Assembly (NCBI GenBank): GCA_022813625.1
Contig: JAKLMB010000040.1
Location: forward strand, 186,001 to 250,000
Direction of reading: 5' to 3'
From: Aaosphaeria pasadenensis
Lineage: Eukaryota; Ascomycota; Dothideomycetes; Pleosporales
Length of the DNA stretch: 64,000 nucleotides
The notes under the pieces were generated by a model, which was not told the origin of the DNA, ran no database searches, and was given only the letters and a program-made list of their open reading frames with translations. Within the stretch, counting starts at the first letter, position 1. The number at the start of each line of letters is the position of its first letter. This document shows, in pieces, positions 11,782 to 21,384 of this stretch. Made by a program: the position numbers and the translations under genes.

Positions 11782-12606
11782 ATGGATAGCCAGGCCCAAT
11801 ACACTCCAGGCATGGTCCGCATGTGGCGTATCTACCGTACGACTAAACAGATGTGTCGCGACAGGGTGCGCCTCTACCTTTACAAATGATGAAGAGTCTC
11901 GTATGCATAGACTGACACAGTCCAAAGGGTTACGATATTCCAGTAGAGGACACTGAGATTTCTCTTGAGGAGTTCGCGCATAGATGTCGACGTGAAGACG
12001 GAGAGCCAGAGTATGTCCTTTGCTTCGCAGGTCGCGACAGGATCTCCGCTAACAACAACTTTCAGGCGTTCGCAACTGCATTATAGTGCCACCCCTACAC
12101 AAGACATGATTCACAAGTACACGCCACCTGCGACCGCGAAATTCCCCAACCCGGAACCCCAGATCGGTTCTCTGTGGGTCGAGTTCAACGCCGATGAGAA
12201 CGCCGGTCTTAAACAGCTCCGTGAATACATGGTCCATCTTGCCCAAAACAATCATTACTCTGGAATTCTCGTCACCATCAAGCCCATGACGGGTATGGCT
12301 ATTCGAATGCTGCGCAATGCTACAGGTGTTGATGGACAGGTGCTCGGTGGTGTAGAAGTGTTCGTTGAGCAGGACTTGCTGGTCAACATCACAAAGCACG
12401 AGTTGGTGCCGAGGCACATTCTCCTCAGCCACGAAGAGAAGAAGCAACTTTTGGAGCGCTATCGTCTCAAGGAAACTCAGTTGCCCCGAATCCAAGTCAC
12501 CGATCCAGTTGCCAAATACCTTGGACTGAGGAGAGGTCAGGTGGTCAAGATTATCCGTATGTCTGAGACAGCAGGCAGATACGCAAGTTATCGCTGGGCT
12601 ATATGA
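11782..12606 (+). CDS. RPB5: RNA polymerase I/II/III shared subunit RPABC1 (Rpb5)
   Basis: Three exons, 11782-11865, 11928-12010 and 12066-12606, with introns of 62 and 55 nt. The product is 235 aa, slightly longer than the 215 aa of yeast Rpb5. The N-terminal jaw domain begins MVRMWRIYRTTKQMCRDRGY and continues through EEFAHRCRREDGEP. The C-terminal assembly domain has the highly conserved HELVPRHILLSHEEKKQLL, LPRIQVTDPVAKYLGLRRGQ and SETAGRYASYRWAI at the stop. Rpb5 is common to all three nuclear RNA polymerases and contacts downstream DNA. Introns in the first 100 codons with a long last exon are normal for fungal copies. Confidence 0.97.
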
Positions 12607-13032
12607 GCTATCTCTGGAACCGCTTCCGGGAAAACCATTCCGGTTGATAAAGATCTGTATTTGGTTCTGTCCGGAGAATCACATGAACCAGTCTTAAGAT
12701 TTGGTCCATCAGCAAGGCGTTTGGCGATTTGGATTTAAGCATTGAAGAGCGTGGGAAAAGGCGTCTGGGACAAACGTCAATGGCCAAAGCCATGGAAATT
12801 CCCAAAACCAGTCTGACACTCGCAACTAGTCACAAAGATGACTTGATTGTTCCGATTTAAAGGGCGCAGAGTATTGTGCAAGAGATGTGTACTCCTAGCA
12901 GTATCGATGTTTGTAGACTTATTACTCGGGTATATGCAAAAAAATAATTTCCGTTCACACAACTTCCACGAGCACTTGGGGCTAGGCTCTGGTTGCAAAG
13001 TTGATTCGTTGACATTCGGAATTCGAAGGAAT
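12607..13032. other. Convergent intergenic region
   Basis: This lies between the 3' ends of RPB5 (+) and the dehydrogenase-like gene (-) and should hold both 3' UTRs. No gene or repeat was seen. Confidence 0.6.
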
Positions 13033-13971
13033 CTAATCATCTTTACTAGTCTCCTTCTCTGATTTAACAGCTTCCAGTACCCTCCTTGTGATCATATCTC
13101 TTTCGGTTGTGTCCACAGAACCATACGACTGCTCTGCATCCCTGAAAATCCTTTGCTCCCATTCTTCACCCACATTTGGCCGACCTGCATCATCCCAACA
13201 ACCTTGAACGGTCCCTCCTATATTCTTGAAGAAACCTTCCAGACCACCAGCACCACCTCCAGCATGATAGCTTTTGAAAGGCCCGGCAACCGCCCACCTA
13301 GGGCCCATGGAGTTCTGAACGATATCATCGACCTCAGCAACTGTGACGACACCAGCATCTACAAGATGAATAGCTTCACGAAGTAGTGCAAATGCCAGTC
13401 GATTTGCCACGAACCCCGTGACCTCCTTCTTAATATGCACCGGCACCCTACCTCTCGCACGCCAAAACTCCTGCGTATGCTCAATGAGCTCAGCCTTGGT
13501 ATCAGGCGAAGGCACGAGTTCCAGCAACGGCATTATGTTTGGTGGGTTGTATGGATGGACGACGAGAAGTCTTGACGTATCTTGCATTTCCCGGCTTTGC
13601 TGACTCGCGGGTATGCCGCTTGTCGAGCTCCAGAGCAAGGCGTCTTTAGTGGCATGTTGTTCGACTTCTTTCCACAAAGCTGTTTTGAAGGGTAGGTTCT
13701 CGGGTCCGGACTCTTGTATTATGTGTGCCCCTTGCACGGCGCTTTTAAGGGATTGCGCGATGTTGATTTCAGAGATGGCTGGGATGGGGGTTGATGAACT
13801 TGAGTAGAAGCTGGGAAGAGTATTTTGGATGTACTTTTCAAGATCCGGTCGTGTGTCGTATATTGTAAGCTGCGATGGCGATTTTAAATGAGTGAGATGG
13901 AATACAGCAAAGGACAGGCCGATCGTTCCAGCACCAATAAGTGTGATCTTCAGGTCGTGATTGGAATCCAT
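13033..13971 (-). CDS. 3-hydroxyacyl-CoA dehydrogenase-like oxidoreductase
   Basis: Single exon, 312 aa from an ATG at 13971. The N-terminal Rossmann domain has ITLIGAGTIGLSFAVFHLTH and an acidic residue at the end of the second strand (TIYDTRPD), which favours NAD(H). The family motif HPYNPPNIMPLLELVPS follows, then the C-terminal 3HCDH domain (FVANRLAFALLREAIHLVDAGVV and FKSYHAGGGAGGLEGFF). The architecture matches the lambda-crystallin / L-gulonate 3-dehydrogenase branch as well as short 3-hydroxyacyl-CoA dehydrogenases, so the substrate is not certain. The C-terminus (ETSKDD) has no PTS1. It is divergent from the acyl-CoA ligase at 14488 with 516 bp between the starts, which hints at linked use of acyl-CoA substrates but does not prove it. 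Confidence 0.85.
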   Translation of the reverse strand: MDSNHDLKITLIGAGTIGLSFAVFHLTHLKSPSQLTIYDTRPDLEKYIQNTLPSFYSSSSTPIPAISEINIAQSLKSAVQGAHIIQESGPENLPFKTALWKEVEQHATKDALLWSSTSGIPASQQSREMQDTSRLLVVHPYNPPNIMPLLELVPSPDTKAELIEHTQEFWRARGRVPVHIKKEVTGFVANRLAFALLREAIHLVDAGVVTVAEVDDIVQNSMGPRWAVAGPFKSYHAGGGAGGLEGFFKNIGGTVQGCWDDAGRPNVGEEWEQRIFRDAEQSYGSVDTTERDMITRRVLEAVKSEKETSKDD

Positions 13972-14487
13972 TGTAAGGTACTCGTAGGTAGGATTATCTT
14001 CGGATTGGGTTTATGACAGTATAAGCTGATTCGCTGGTTAAATTGACCAATAATTGTGCTTGACAGATGTACAGTCACGAAAAGCTCTCAAATCGATGGA
14101 ATTGCGGCTATGAGGTCTTGCATCGGAAAACGATGGGGAAGAGAGTAAGCCGATCCTGTCTCCAACGGGCCGGAAGCTAGCTGGAGCTGTTCTTCCCCCC
14201 CACATAGACGATTCCCTTCCCATCTACGTTTCCCCGCGTGCCCTCTCATCGCTTGACTCGATCATTATGAGTCCCTACGTACGAGATGCATACTCCGAGG
14301 GCAAACGGGTAGGATTAAGCTGCTATGACGAGTTCGTGAGCTACAAAAGAATAAATGCTGCCATATCTCGTCTCGCAACTTTATTCGCGTTACCATTCCT
14401 GTTTGATGCATTGTGACAACCTACGTGTGAACGTCATAGATTAAACAATTGCAAAAGCTGTAACAAAACTACAGCGTTTCGGTAATA
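13972..14487. promoter_or_regulatory. Divergent intergenic region of the two acyl-CoA genes
   Basis: These 516 bp hold both upstream regions. I identified no specific operator by eye. Shared control is an inference from the head-to-head layout. Confidence 0.4.
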
Positions 14488-16232
14488 ATGGTCATTTTTA
14501 AGTCAAGACAGCCTCCAATTGATTGTACGTCCATCATTTCCATTGACCTCATACCATTGACTTGATACTGACCGTCTTTCTAGTACCAACTGAACTAACG
14601 GACTGGGACTGGTTATTCGACTCAAAATGGTCACCAATAAACAAATACCCTGAGAAGGAGCTGGCCGGATTCCAAAATGCAATCACAAAGGAACGGGTGA
14701 ACTGGCGTCAAGTCAAAGACTATTCTACATACATCTCAACCGCACTCGTCAAGAAATATGGCCTTCAGGAAGGCCAAACTGTTTCCTTGTTCAGCCAAAA
14801 CACAGTCTGGTATCCGGTAGCCATGTTCTCAGGCCTCCGTGTTGGAGCCAAAATCAGCGGTGCAAGTCCTGCATACAACACCGAGGAGATGACATTTGCT
14901 CTCAAAACCGCCGATGCAAAGTTTCTCATGACGACCCCCGGAAGCATGGAGGTAGCTGCTGCAAGTGCAAAGGCCGCCGGACTCCCCCAGTCGAACATTT
15001 TCCTCTTGGAAGGCGAATTGCCTGGTTACACGACTGTTCAGGAGCTCATTCAGATTGGCAAATCTTACGGCGCAGATGGTCAGACTCCCGCTTTCAAGCT
15101 TCCTCCCGGCAAGAAGAATAAAGATGTCTGTGGATTTTTATCATTTTCTTCGGGAACGACTGGTCTGCCCAAGGCGGTCATGATATCACACCAGAACGTG
15201 ATTGCCCAATGCCTTCAGATCCAACAAATAACGCCAGAAACACAGAAGAAGATCATGGCCGTGTTACCGCTATTCCACATCACGGGTCTCGTGCACCAAA
15301 TGCACCTTCCAATCCTGCTGAACGCCGAAGTCGTAATGCTGCCACAATTCACAATGGAAAAGATGCTCGACGTGATTGTGGAATACAAGCTCGGCGAATT
15401 GCTCATGGTTCCTCCTATCCTGATTCGAATGGTCAGAGATCCGCTCGTCGACAAGTACGACCTCAGCCATGTGACACGCTTCTCCTCCGGCGCGGCGCCG
15501 CTATCCGAGGAAATTATCCAGCTCTTGGAGAAGAAGTTCCCCGGAACTGGGTTCAAGCAGGGATACGGTATGACTGAATCATGTTCGTGTATCACCGCCC
15601 ATCCACCTGAGAAATTTTCGTATAAATATGCTCATTCTGGCGGCGCTATTGTGGCATCGACAGAAGTCAAAATCATCAAGGAGGATGGAACCGAAGCACA
15701 GCGGGGAGAGAGCGGGGAGGTCCTTGCTCGCGGCCCTCAAGTCGTTATGGGATATCTCAACAACGAGAAAGCCACCAGGGAAACCTTTGACGCAGACGGC
15801 TGGTTGCACACTGGCGATCAAGGCATGATTGATGAGGAAAACATGATCTACATCCAAGATCGTATAAAAGAACTCATCAAGGTCAAGGGAATAGGCGTGG
15901 CCCCTGCAGAGCTTGAAGACTTGTTGCTTGGTCACGACAAGGTGGAAGATGTGGCAGTCCTTGGTATCAAAGATGACTACTCTGGCGAATTACCCAAAGC
16001 TTACGTGGTATTGAAACCTCAATTCACCGCAGACAGTGTGGTTGGGAAAGAATTGATCGCTTTTGTCAAGGAGAAGAAGGTGCGATATAAGTGGATCAAG
16101 GAGATAGAGTTCTGTGCAGAAATACCCAAAAGCGCAAGTGGTAAGATTCTGAGGCGAGTCCTCAGGGACAAGGAAAGGAGTGGGCAAAACAGGGGCACTG
16201 TCGTCCGCGACGACACAAAGGCGAAATTGTAG
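14488..16232 (+). CDS. Acyl-CoA synthetase / 4-coumarate-CoA ligase-like, peroxisomal
   Basis: Two exons, 14488-14524 and 14584-16232, with a 59-nt intron (GTACGT...TCTAG). The product is 561 aa. It belongs to the ANL adenylating superfamily and activates a carboxylic acid with ATP and then CoA. The P-loop A3 motif is FSSGTTGLPKAVMISHQN. It also has GYGMTES (A5), DGWLHTGD (A7), YIQDRIKELIKVKG (A8) and the A10 lysine in KSASGKILRR. The last three residues, AKL, form a peroxisomal targeting signal type 1. The layout is that of fungal peroxisomal 4CL-like ligases; the acid substrate (medium-chain, aromatic or other) cannot be read from sequence alone. The first exon encodes only MVIFKSRQPPID plus part of a codon. 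It is tail-to-tail with SUA5. Confidence 0.93.
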
Positions 16233-16368
16233 GCGATTCAGATAGGATAGAATATCTGGCTCCAGCGCCCAATCATCTCAAGTTGGATATGCCACTTCGA
16301 AATTCACTCTGATGCCTGTGAATAACGCAAAGTGATAAGGTTTATATGTATTGCTTCATTAAATTCTA

Positions 16369-17916
16369 TTATACTCGTATCTCGGCTGCCTTTCGAAGCC
16401 TATTCATCACCGCGGCTGCGATGTCATCACCAAGCTTGTCGTTGATGCCTTCCACATATATGAGATCAACATTTTGCTTGTCAAGCTCCCTCAAAGCGGA
16501 GAAAAGACCTCGAGCAACGTCCTCGATTCCAGCACCAAGATTGATATCCAAAATCTCAACTGGTGAAGGGACTCCTTCTGTCAACAGCAACGGCTCGGCG
16601 TGAGGGATTTGATGCTGAATTACGGATCGAAGTAGGTTTGACAGGCGCGTTTGTGACGCGGCAGTAGATCCATTCGTATCCGCAGGTGTATGAGGAACAA
16701 TTCCGTTGGTATGCGTCGTCTGATTGACATTGCCTTCGACAGCCAGTCCTAGAGCTTTTGGCCACTCTGTTGTTCGGATGATTCCGATTTTCTTTCCTTG
16801 TGCTAGAATTTCGCTAGGCTTGGGGCGTTTGGCACCTGCTTCGTACAGAACCACCATAGCTTTCGGTGAGTAGTGACGGTACTTCATACCAGGTGCTCTA
16901 GGCTTGATGCCCTTCTCATGTGCGTCTTTATATCCTATCACGACGTTCTCCCACCCTGGACATTGGCGTAATTGTTCAACGGTCACACCACCTGGGCGCA
17001 ATATCGTGGGTGGAGAAGACAGTCCATCTACAACAGTGCTCTCAACACCAACTTCGCATGGTCCACCGTCTACAATCGTGTGTATGCGACCCTCCAAGTC
17101 GTCCTTCACGTGCTCTGCTGCTGTTGGTGACGGCCTAGTCGACGCATTTGCAGATGGTCCAGCAAGCGGCACACCAGATAGTCTGATGAGTGCCAGTGCA
17201 AGTATACTCCGAGGCATACGCGCTCCAAATGTATCTAGTCCAGCTGTGACTTCGGGTGCGAGAACCGAGTCCTTTGGGTTGGGAACTATGATGGTCAGTG
17301 GTCCTGGCCAGAACTGCTTGATCAAAGGTTTATATATCTCCGGTATAGGATCTTGCGCAGGTTGCACGGAGTCCTTCTTTCCTAGAAGGAGGGCCTGAAG
17401 TTGTGGTATGGAGTGGACATGCACGATCAGTGGGTTGTCGGCCGGACGCCCCTTTGCGGCAAATATAGCTCTCACTGCTGAGCTCCGTGTAGCATCAGCA
17501 CCGAGTCCATACACGGTTTCTGTAGGAAATGCTACAGGTACATCGGTCGTAGCCAGTTCTTTGGCTGCCCGCGAGAGACTTTGCGCATCCTCGCCTTTAT
17601 TGTACTCTATGCTCCATTCACCGATCAGATTATCTGGATTCTCATGGAACGATATATTCCCAAGTCGATTGGGATCCACTGGGAGGATGTTCGTATCCAT
17701 TGTAGTTGATAGGCGGGGGTAAATTTGCGGAATGTGTGTGGGGGTGCTCAACGAGGAAATCGCAGTATTCTGGGTATTCGGTGTGGACGCTTGCGCCGAG
17801 GTCCGTAAAGCGCGAAAGTATGGAGATATAGTTGTTGTGAATTTGACATTTGGTTTGCGGAGGTGACGTATTAGCATCAGAACATTTCGAAGAAGTGATG
17901 ACTGGATTTTTGGCAT
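16369..17916 (-). CDS. SUA5: Threonylcarbamoyl-AMP synthase Sua5
   Basis: Single exon, 515 aa from the ATG at 17916, or 443 aa from the in-frame ATG at 17700. The enzyme makes threonylcarbamoyl-AMP from threonine, bicarbonate and ATP, the first step of t6A37 formation in tRNAs that read ANN codons. The YrdC domain shows FPTETVYGLGADATRSSAV, the catalytic KGRPADNPLIVHV and LAGPSANASTRPSPT (the Ser-x-Asn of the active site). A linker (GIKPRAPGMKYRHYSP) leads to the C-terminal Sua5 domain. Residues 1-72 of the long form are rich in Arg, Ser and Thr with few acids, starting MPKIQSSLLRNVLMLIRHLR, and look like a mitochondrial presequence. The two starts could therefore give mitochondrial and cytosolic forms. 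Confidence 0.95.
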   Translation of the reverse strand: MPKIQSSLLRNVLMLIRHLRKPNVKFTTTISPYFRALRTSAQASTPNTQNTAISSLSTPTHIPQIYPRLSTTMDTNILPVDPNRLGNISFHENPDNLIGEWSIEYNKGEDAQSLSRAAKELATTDVPVAFPTETVYGLGADATRSSAVRAIFAAKGRPADNPLIVHVHSIPQLQALLLGKKDSVQPAQDPIPEIYKPLIKQFWPGPLTIIVPNPKDSVLAPEVTAGLDTFGARMPRSILALALIRLSGVPLAGPSANASTRPSPTAAEHVKDDLEGRIHTIVDGGPCEVGVESTVVDGLSSPPTILRPGGVTVEQLRQCPGWENVVIGYKDAHEKGIKPRAPGMKYRHYSPKAMVVLYEAGAKRPKPSEILAQGKKIGIIRTTEWPKALGLAVEGNVNQTTHTNGIVPHTPADTNGSTAASQTRLSNLLRSVIQHQIPHAEPLLLTEGVPSPVEILDINLGAGIEDVARGLFSALRELDKQNVDLIYVEGINDKLGDDIAAAVMNRLRKAAEIRV

Positions 17917-18255
17917 CGAGACTCAAAATTTTGGGATCGGAAAGTCGGCGTCAACGTCATTCCGGTTCCGAAAGACTTGGCATCACAACAAGCAGATCGA
18001 GCATTTTTTTGAAGCTTCTATATTAATCTGTCAATGAGGCAGGATAATGATGATATTCCAATACACTCGTTGCACCAATAGCACAAATCCACCAATGTTC
18101 GCCAACCCTTTAACGCCGTACAGTAGCCAGACATAAATCGATACCAAAGAAATAAGGGTATCCAGCCAACGCCACCACATCAGTCATACAAGCCTGTCCA
18201 AAGATCTCGAGTTTGACGAAATAATAATCTTTACTCAAGTGGTATCATCAAAGTC
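17917..18255. other. Intergenic region between SUA5 and RAD21
   Basis: Both neighbours read leftward, so this holds the SUA5 promoter and the RAD21 3' UTR. No other feature was seen. Confidence 0.55.
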
Positions 18256-20174
18256 TTACGCCTCGACTGCAACTACAGCAGGTGCCTGGGTAGCGGTCTG
18301 AGAGGCAAGTTCTCCTCCCGCTGCGCGCTCTGCCCAATCGCCCCACAAGGCTCGCTTTGCGCGAATTCGGAGCGGTCCACCAAGCTCATTGCCAGGTTGT
18401 TCGACCTTGATAGCATCTTTGGTTGCAAGGACTAGAACTTCGAAGAACATCTTTGTCGCATCTGCCTTGGTCGTTGTGGCTTCCGGTAGCATATCGTGGA
18501 AAAGGACACTCGTCTTTTGGCGTTCCGAGTCACCAGCTTCGGGCTCAGGGCCAAGACGCTCCCTCAGAAGATGGACGGCATGCTTAGTGCCAACTGAGAT
18601 TGGTCCGGTCTCGGCTGGGTGAAGAAGGGGAGCCGTAGTATCATCGAAGTTGTCAGCAACGGGCGAGAATGGTTCGTCCTCGAGAGGCTCCTCGAATTGC
18701 GGCATGGTGTCATCGTCGCCAGGCAACTGAATGATATCTTCATCTCCACCGAGCCCGAGAGTAGTATCTCCGCCAACAGGGCCGGCGGCGGCCTGAAAAT
18801 CGTCTTCAGTCTGCTCAAATTCAAGCTGAGGAGTCGCCTTTGTGCCGAGGTCGCCTTCTTCTTCTTCGGTATCCAAATCAGCCACCCCACTGTCCCGCTT
18901 ACGCTTCTGTCCAGGGCGAGAAACGAGCTCCAAGGAGAGAATTCCTCTCAGTTCAGGAGCCCAACCCCGGCTTCGACCATCTCCAAGAATGCTGGAGATA
19001 AAACCGCCGGACCTCTGTAGGTTTTGCAAAGCAGCTAAAGTCGGGTCGCGCGGCAGGAATGAAGCCGGCTTGAGAATCTTGCTGCGATCGTTCTGCTGGT
19101 CACGAATCTGGGTATTTGGAATTTGGGTTTCGACGTCAGATGGCAAGACTTTCCTTCGCTTGACCCTTTGTGGTTGCTGAACGGTTTCATCCAACTCTTC
19201 TTCAGGCTCGAAGGCAGTCTGGTTGTCTGCAAAGGTTCGCTCCAACTCTTGCGCCTGCTCAGGGTCAATGTCGGATAATGGGGACATCGATCGCTCGCGG
19301 GTTAGCGTAGGTTCAGCAGCCGCGTCGGTTTCTGTCAATGGTTCCAATTCGGTCATGCCACCCATATCAACATCAATGCCTAGGTCGATGTCGATATCGG
19401 GTGCAGCTGGTTGAATTGTGTCGTCATCCTCGCCCAGGTCAATACCAAGATCGTCCTCTTCAAACGGCTTTGGGCTCGAAGCCAATTCTTCGGATATGCG
19501 TCGTTCGAGGGGAGCATCACGACCACGTTCAATGCTTGTACCCTCATCGAAGCCAAAATCCGGATCCAACTCTTCACCAAGATCCAACTCCAAATCGGGG
19601 CCATCCAGAGCCCTGTGTTCTAGATGCGGCTGTTCAATGCTGCCAGATAGGAATTGACTGTTGTCCCAGTCTGGAAGGGTCGCATCCTCCAAGGTCAAAT
19701 GCAGGTCCAGAGGTTGGGAAGTGAGTAGGAATGGGTCGGGCATTGGTGCCAGCAAGTCAAGCTCTGTCAAAACATCGGGAAGGGTCAAACTGGCAGGATT
19801 GGCGATATGAGACTGATGCGCCGCATCTATGTTCTCGCCAGGACGGAAAGCCTAATGCAATTGTTAGAAGGGATTAGGGTCCATCAAATGCATTTGTGGC
19901 TTACCCATTTGATCTGTACAAGCGCTTCATTACAATCGTCTAACAAGTAACGCGCTTTTCGTGAATAGATGCGCACAACTCCGAGTAAAAGCTGGCCGCT
20001 CAAACGAAGGGCCATCGGCCCACCAGCGACATCGGGTCTAGTGATAACAGCGATATCTTCGCCAATCTTATCCTGCAAGACCTGGTGCTTTGACAGCTTC
20101 TTTTCGAGGTTGGCCGCGAGCCAGACGCGTGCTAGCGGCCCCGACTTGGAAAGTAAATGCTCTGGAAAGAACAT
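18256..20174 (-). CDS. RAD21: Mitotic cohesin kleisin subunit Rad21/Scc1
   Basis: Two exons, 20174-19905 and 19851-18256, with a 53-nt intron (GTAAGC...ATTAG). The product is 621 aa. The N-terminal Rad21/Rec8 domain, which binds the Smc3 neck, starts MFFPEHLLSKSGPLARVWL and contains LRLSGQLLLGVVRIYSRKAR. The middle is acidic and disordered. The C-terminal winged helix that binds the Smc1 head includes KTSVLFHDMLPEA and ATKMFFEVLVLATKDAIKVEQ. A separase-type site, SIERGRD at residues 196-202, matches the S-[IV]-E-x-G-R pattern of yeast kleisins. The Rad21-like C-terminus and early separase site favour the mitotic kleisin over meiotic Rec8. Cohesin holds sister chromatids together until separase cuts this subunit at anaphase. 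Confidence 0.95.
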
Positions 20175-21384
20175 GTTGAGAGTTGTGATGAGAGACCGGG
20201 AATGCGCGGTGGGGGGATCCTAGAAAGATCGTTGTTGTTGTTGTTGACGTTGGGTCGCGGTCGGCGCGTCGTGAAGAAGGTTCAGGAACAGAACATATAT
20301 TCTAGGCGTGACCGGCGGAAATGCCACTCGAGAAATGCGCGCCGGTCGTAGTAAGGTCACAAAGCTAGATGGATGTGTAGATGCGACAGCAGCTCGCACG
20401 CGCACGGGGTGGGAGCGATGATGAATTGGCGATAAAGATGAGGCTGGGGACCTCCGGGTTTGTTTTGGAGGTGGCCGGTCGCGAGTTCTTGGCAGCAAAC
20501 TGCTGACTAAGGGTTCCCTCGAGGTACGACTAGTTCACCAACTATGTACCAACATCCATACCAGCACTCTCATGACGTCGCTATTGTATTATGAACTTTG
20601 AGCATATTGGGGAAACCATTGACACACATCTTACAAAGAGACATCTTTTGCTGATATATGATGGATTAAATTGATCGATCGCAGCTGTTTGATTACGTGA
20701 TAGATCTACGGAGTACAGACTCAATTTCGAGCGGCTTGTCCGCAATTCTAGTGGAAAGGTTTCGTCCCAGAATCCGGACAGCATGATTGCAGCTTAGAAA
20801 GCAAGGCATTGGCTTGAATAATGAACGCGACAAAAGGAGACGCCCTCTCAAAGAGTATGCGGTAACATGGCTCGAGGTAGTACAGCAATGAGGGAAACTA
20901 CTATATTCGGTATGCGCTAGGAACTATTCCGAACCCGGTTGTGAATAAGACACAGGGAGCGTATGTGCGTAAACACTGGTAGATATCCTGAAAACAGACA
21001 AAGGAAAGGCTCTTTTGATAATCCATATCTGTCAATTTAACAGTATATGGAGCGATGCAGTAGTAAAACGCATCTGCCGTGCTTGAAACCGCCTTTAGCA
21101 GAGTATAGGCTACGGGCCTCGACCGACCCCTGTTGTCCCTCGCTGGCCCATGCTTTCATACTTTCGAGAAACCGACTCCATCTTTACACCAACATCATTC
21201 AAAGACCCTTCCAACCGCAGGATCTAAGTTCTAATCCTATAGATCGATCATTCTCTATAGACATCCTTTTAGCACCGATGATTCAACTAGGGATATCATA
21301 ACTTCCCGTCTCTTTGCCATTCATTCTCCCCATTGAGGCCACGTTAGAAAGCAGACGTCGAAGTGGCCTCCAGGCCATGCCAAT
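20175..21384. promoter_or_regulatory. Divergent upstream region, RAD21/PMR1
   Basis: These 1.2 kb separate two divergent genes. The sequence near RAD21 has GTT-repeat and GC-rich patches (20229-20260). A TACGGAGTAC decamer lies at 20707-20716 and recurs elsewhere in the window. No gene was found. Confidence 0.5.
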
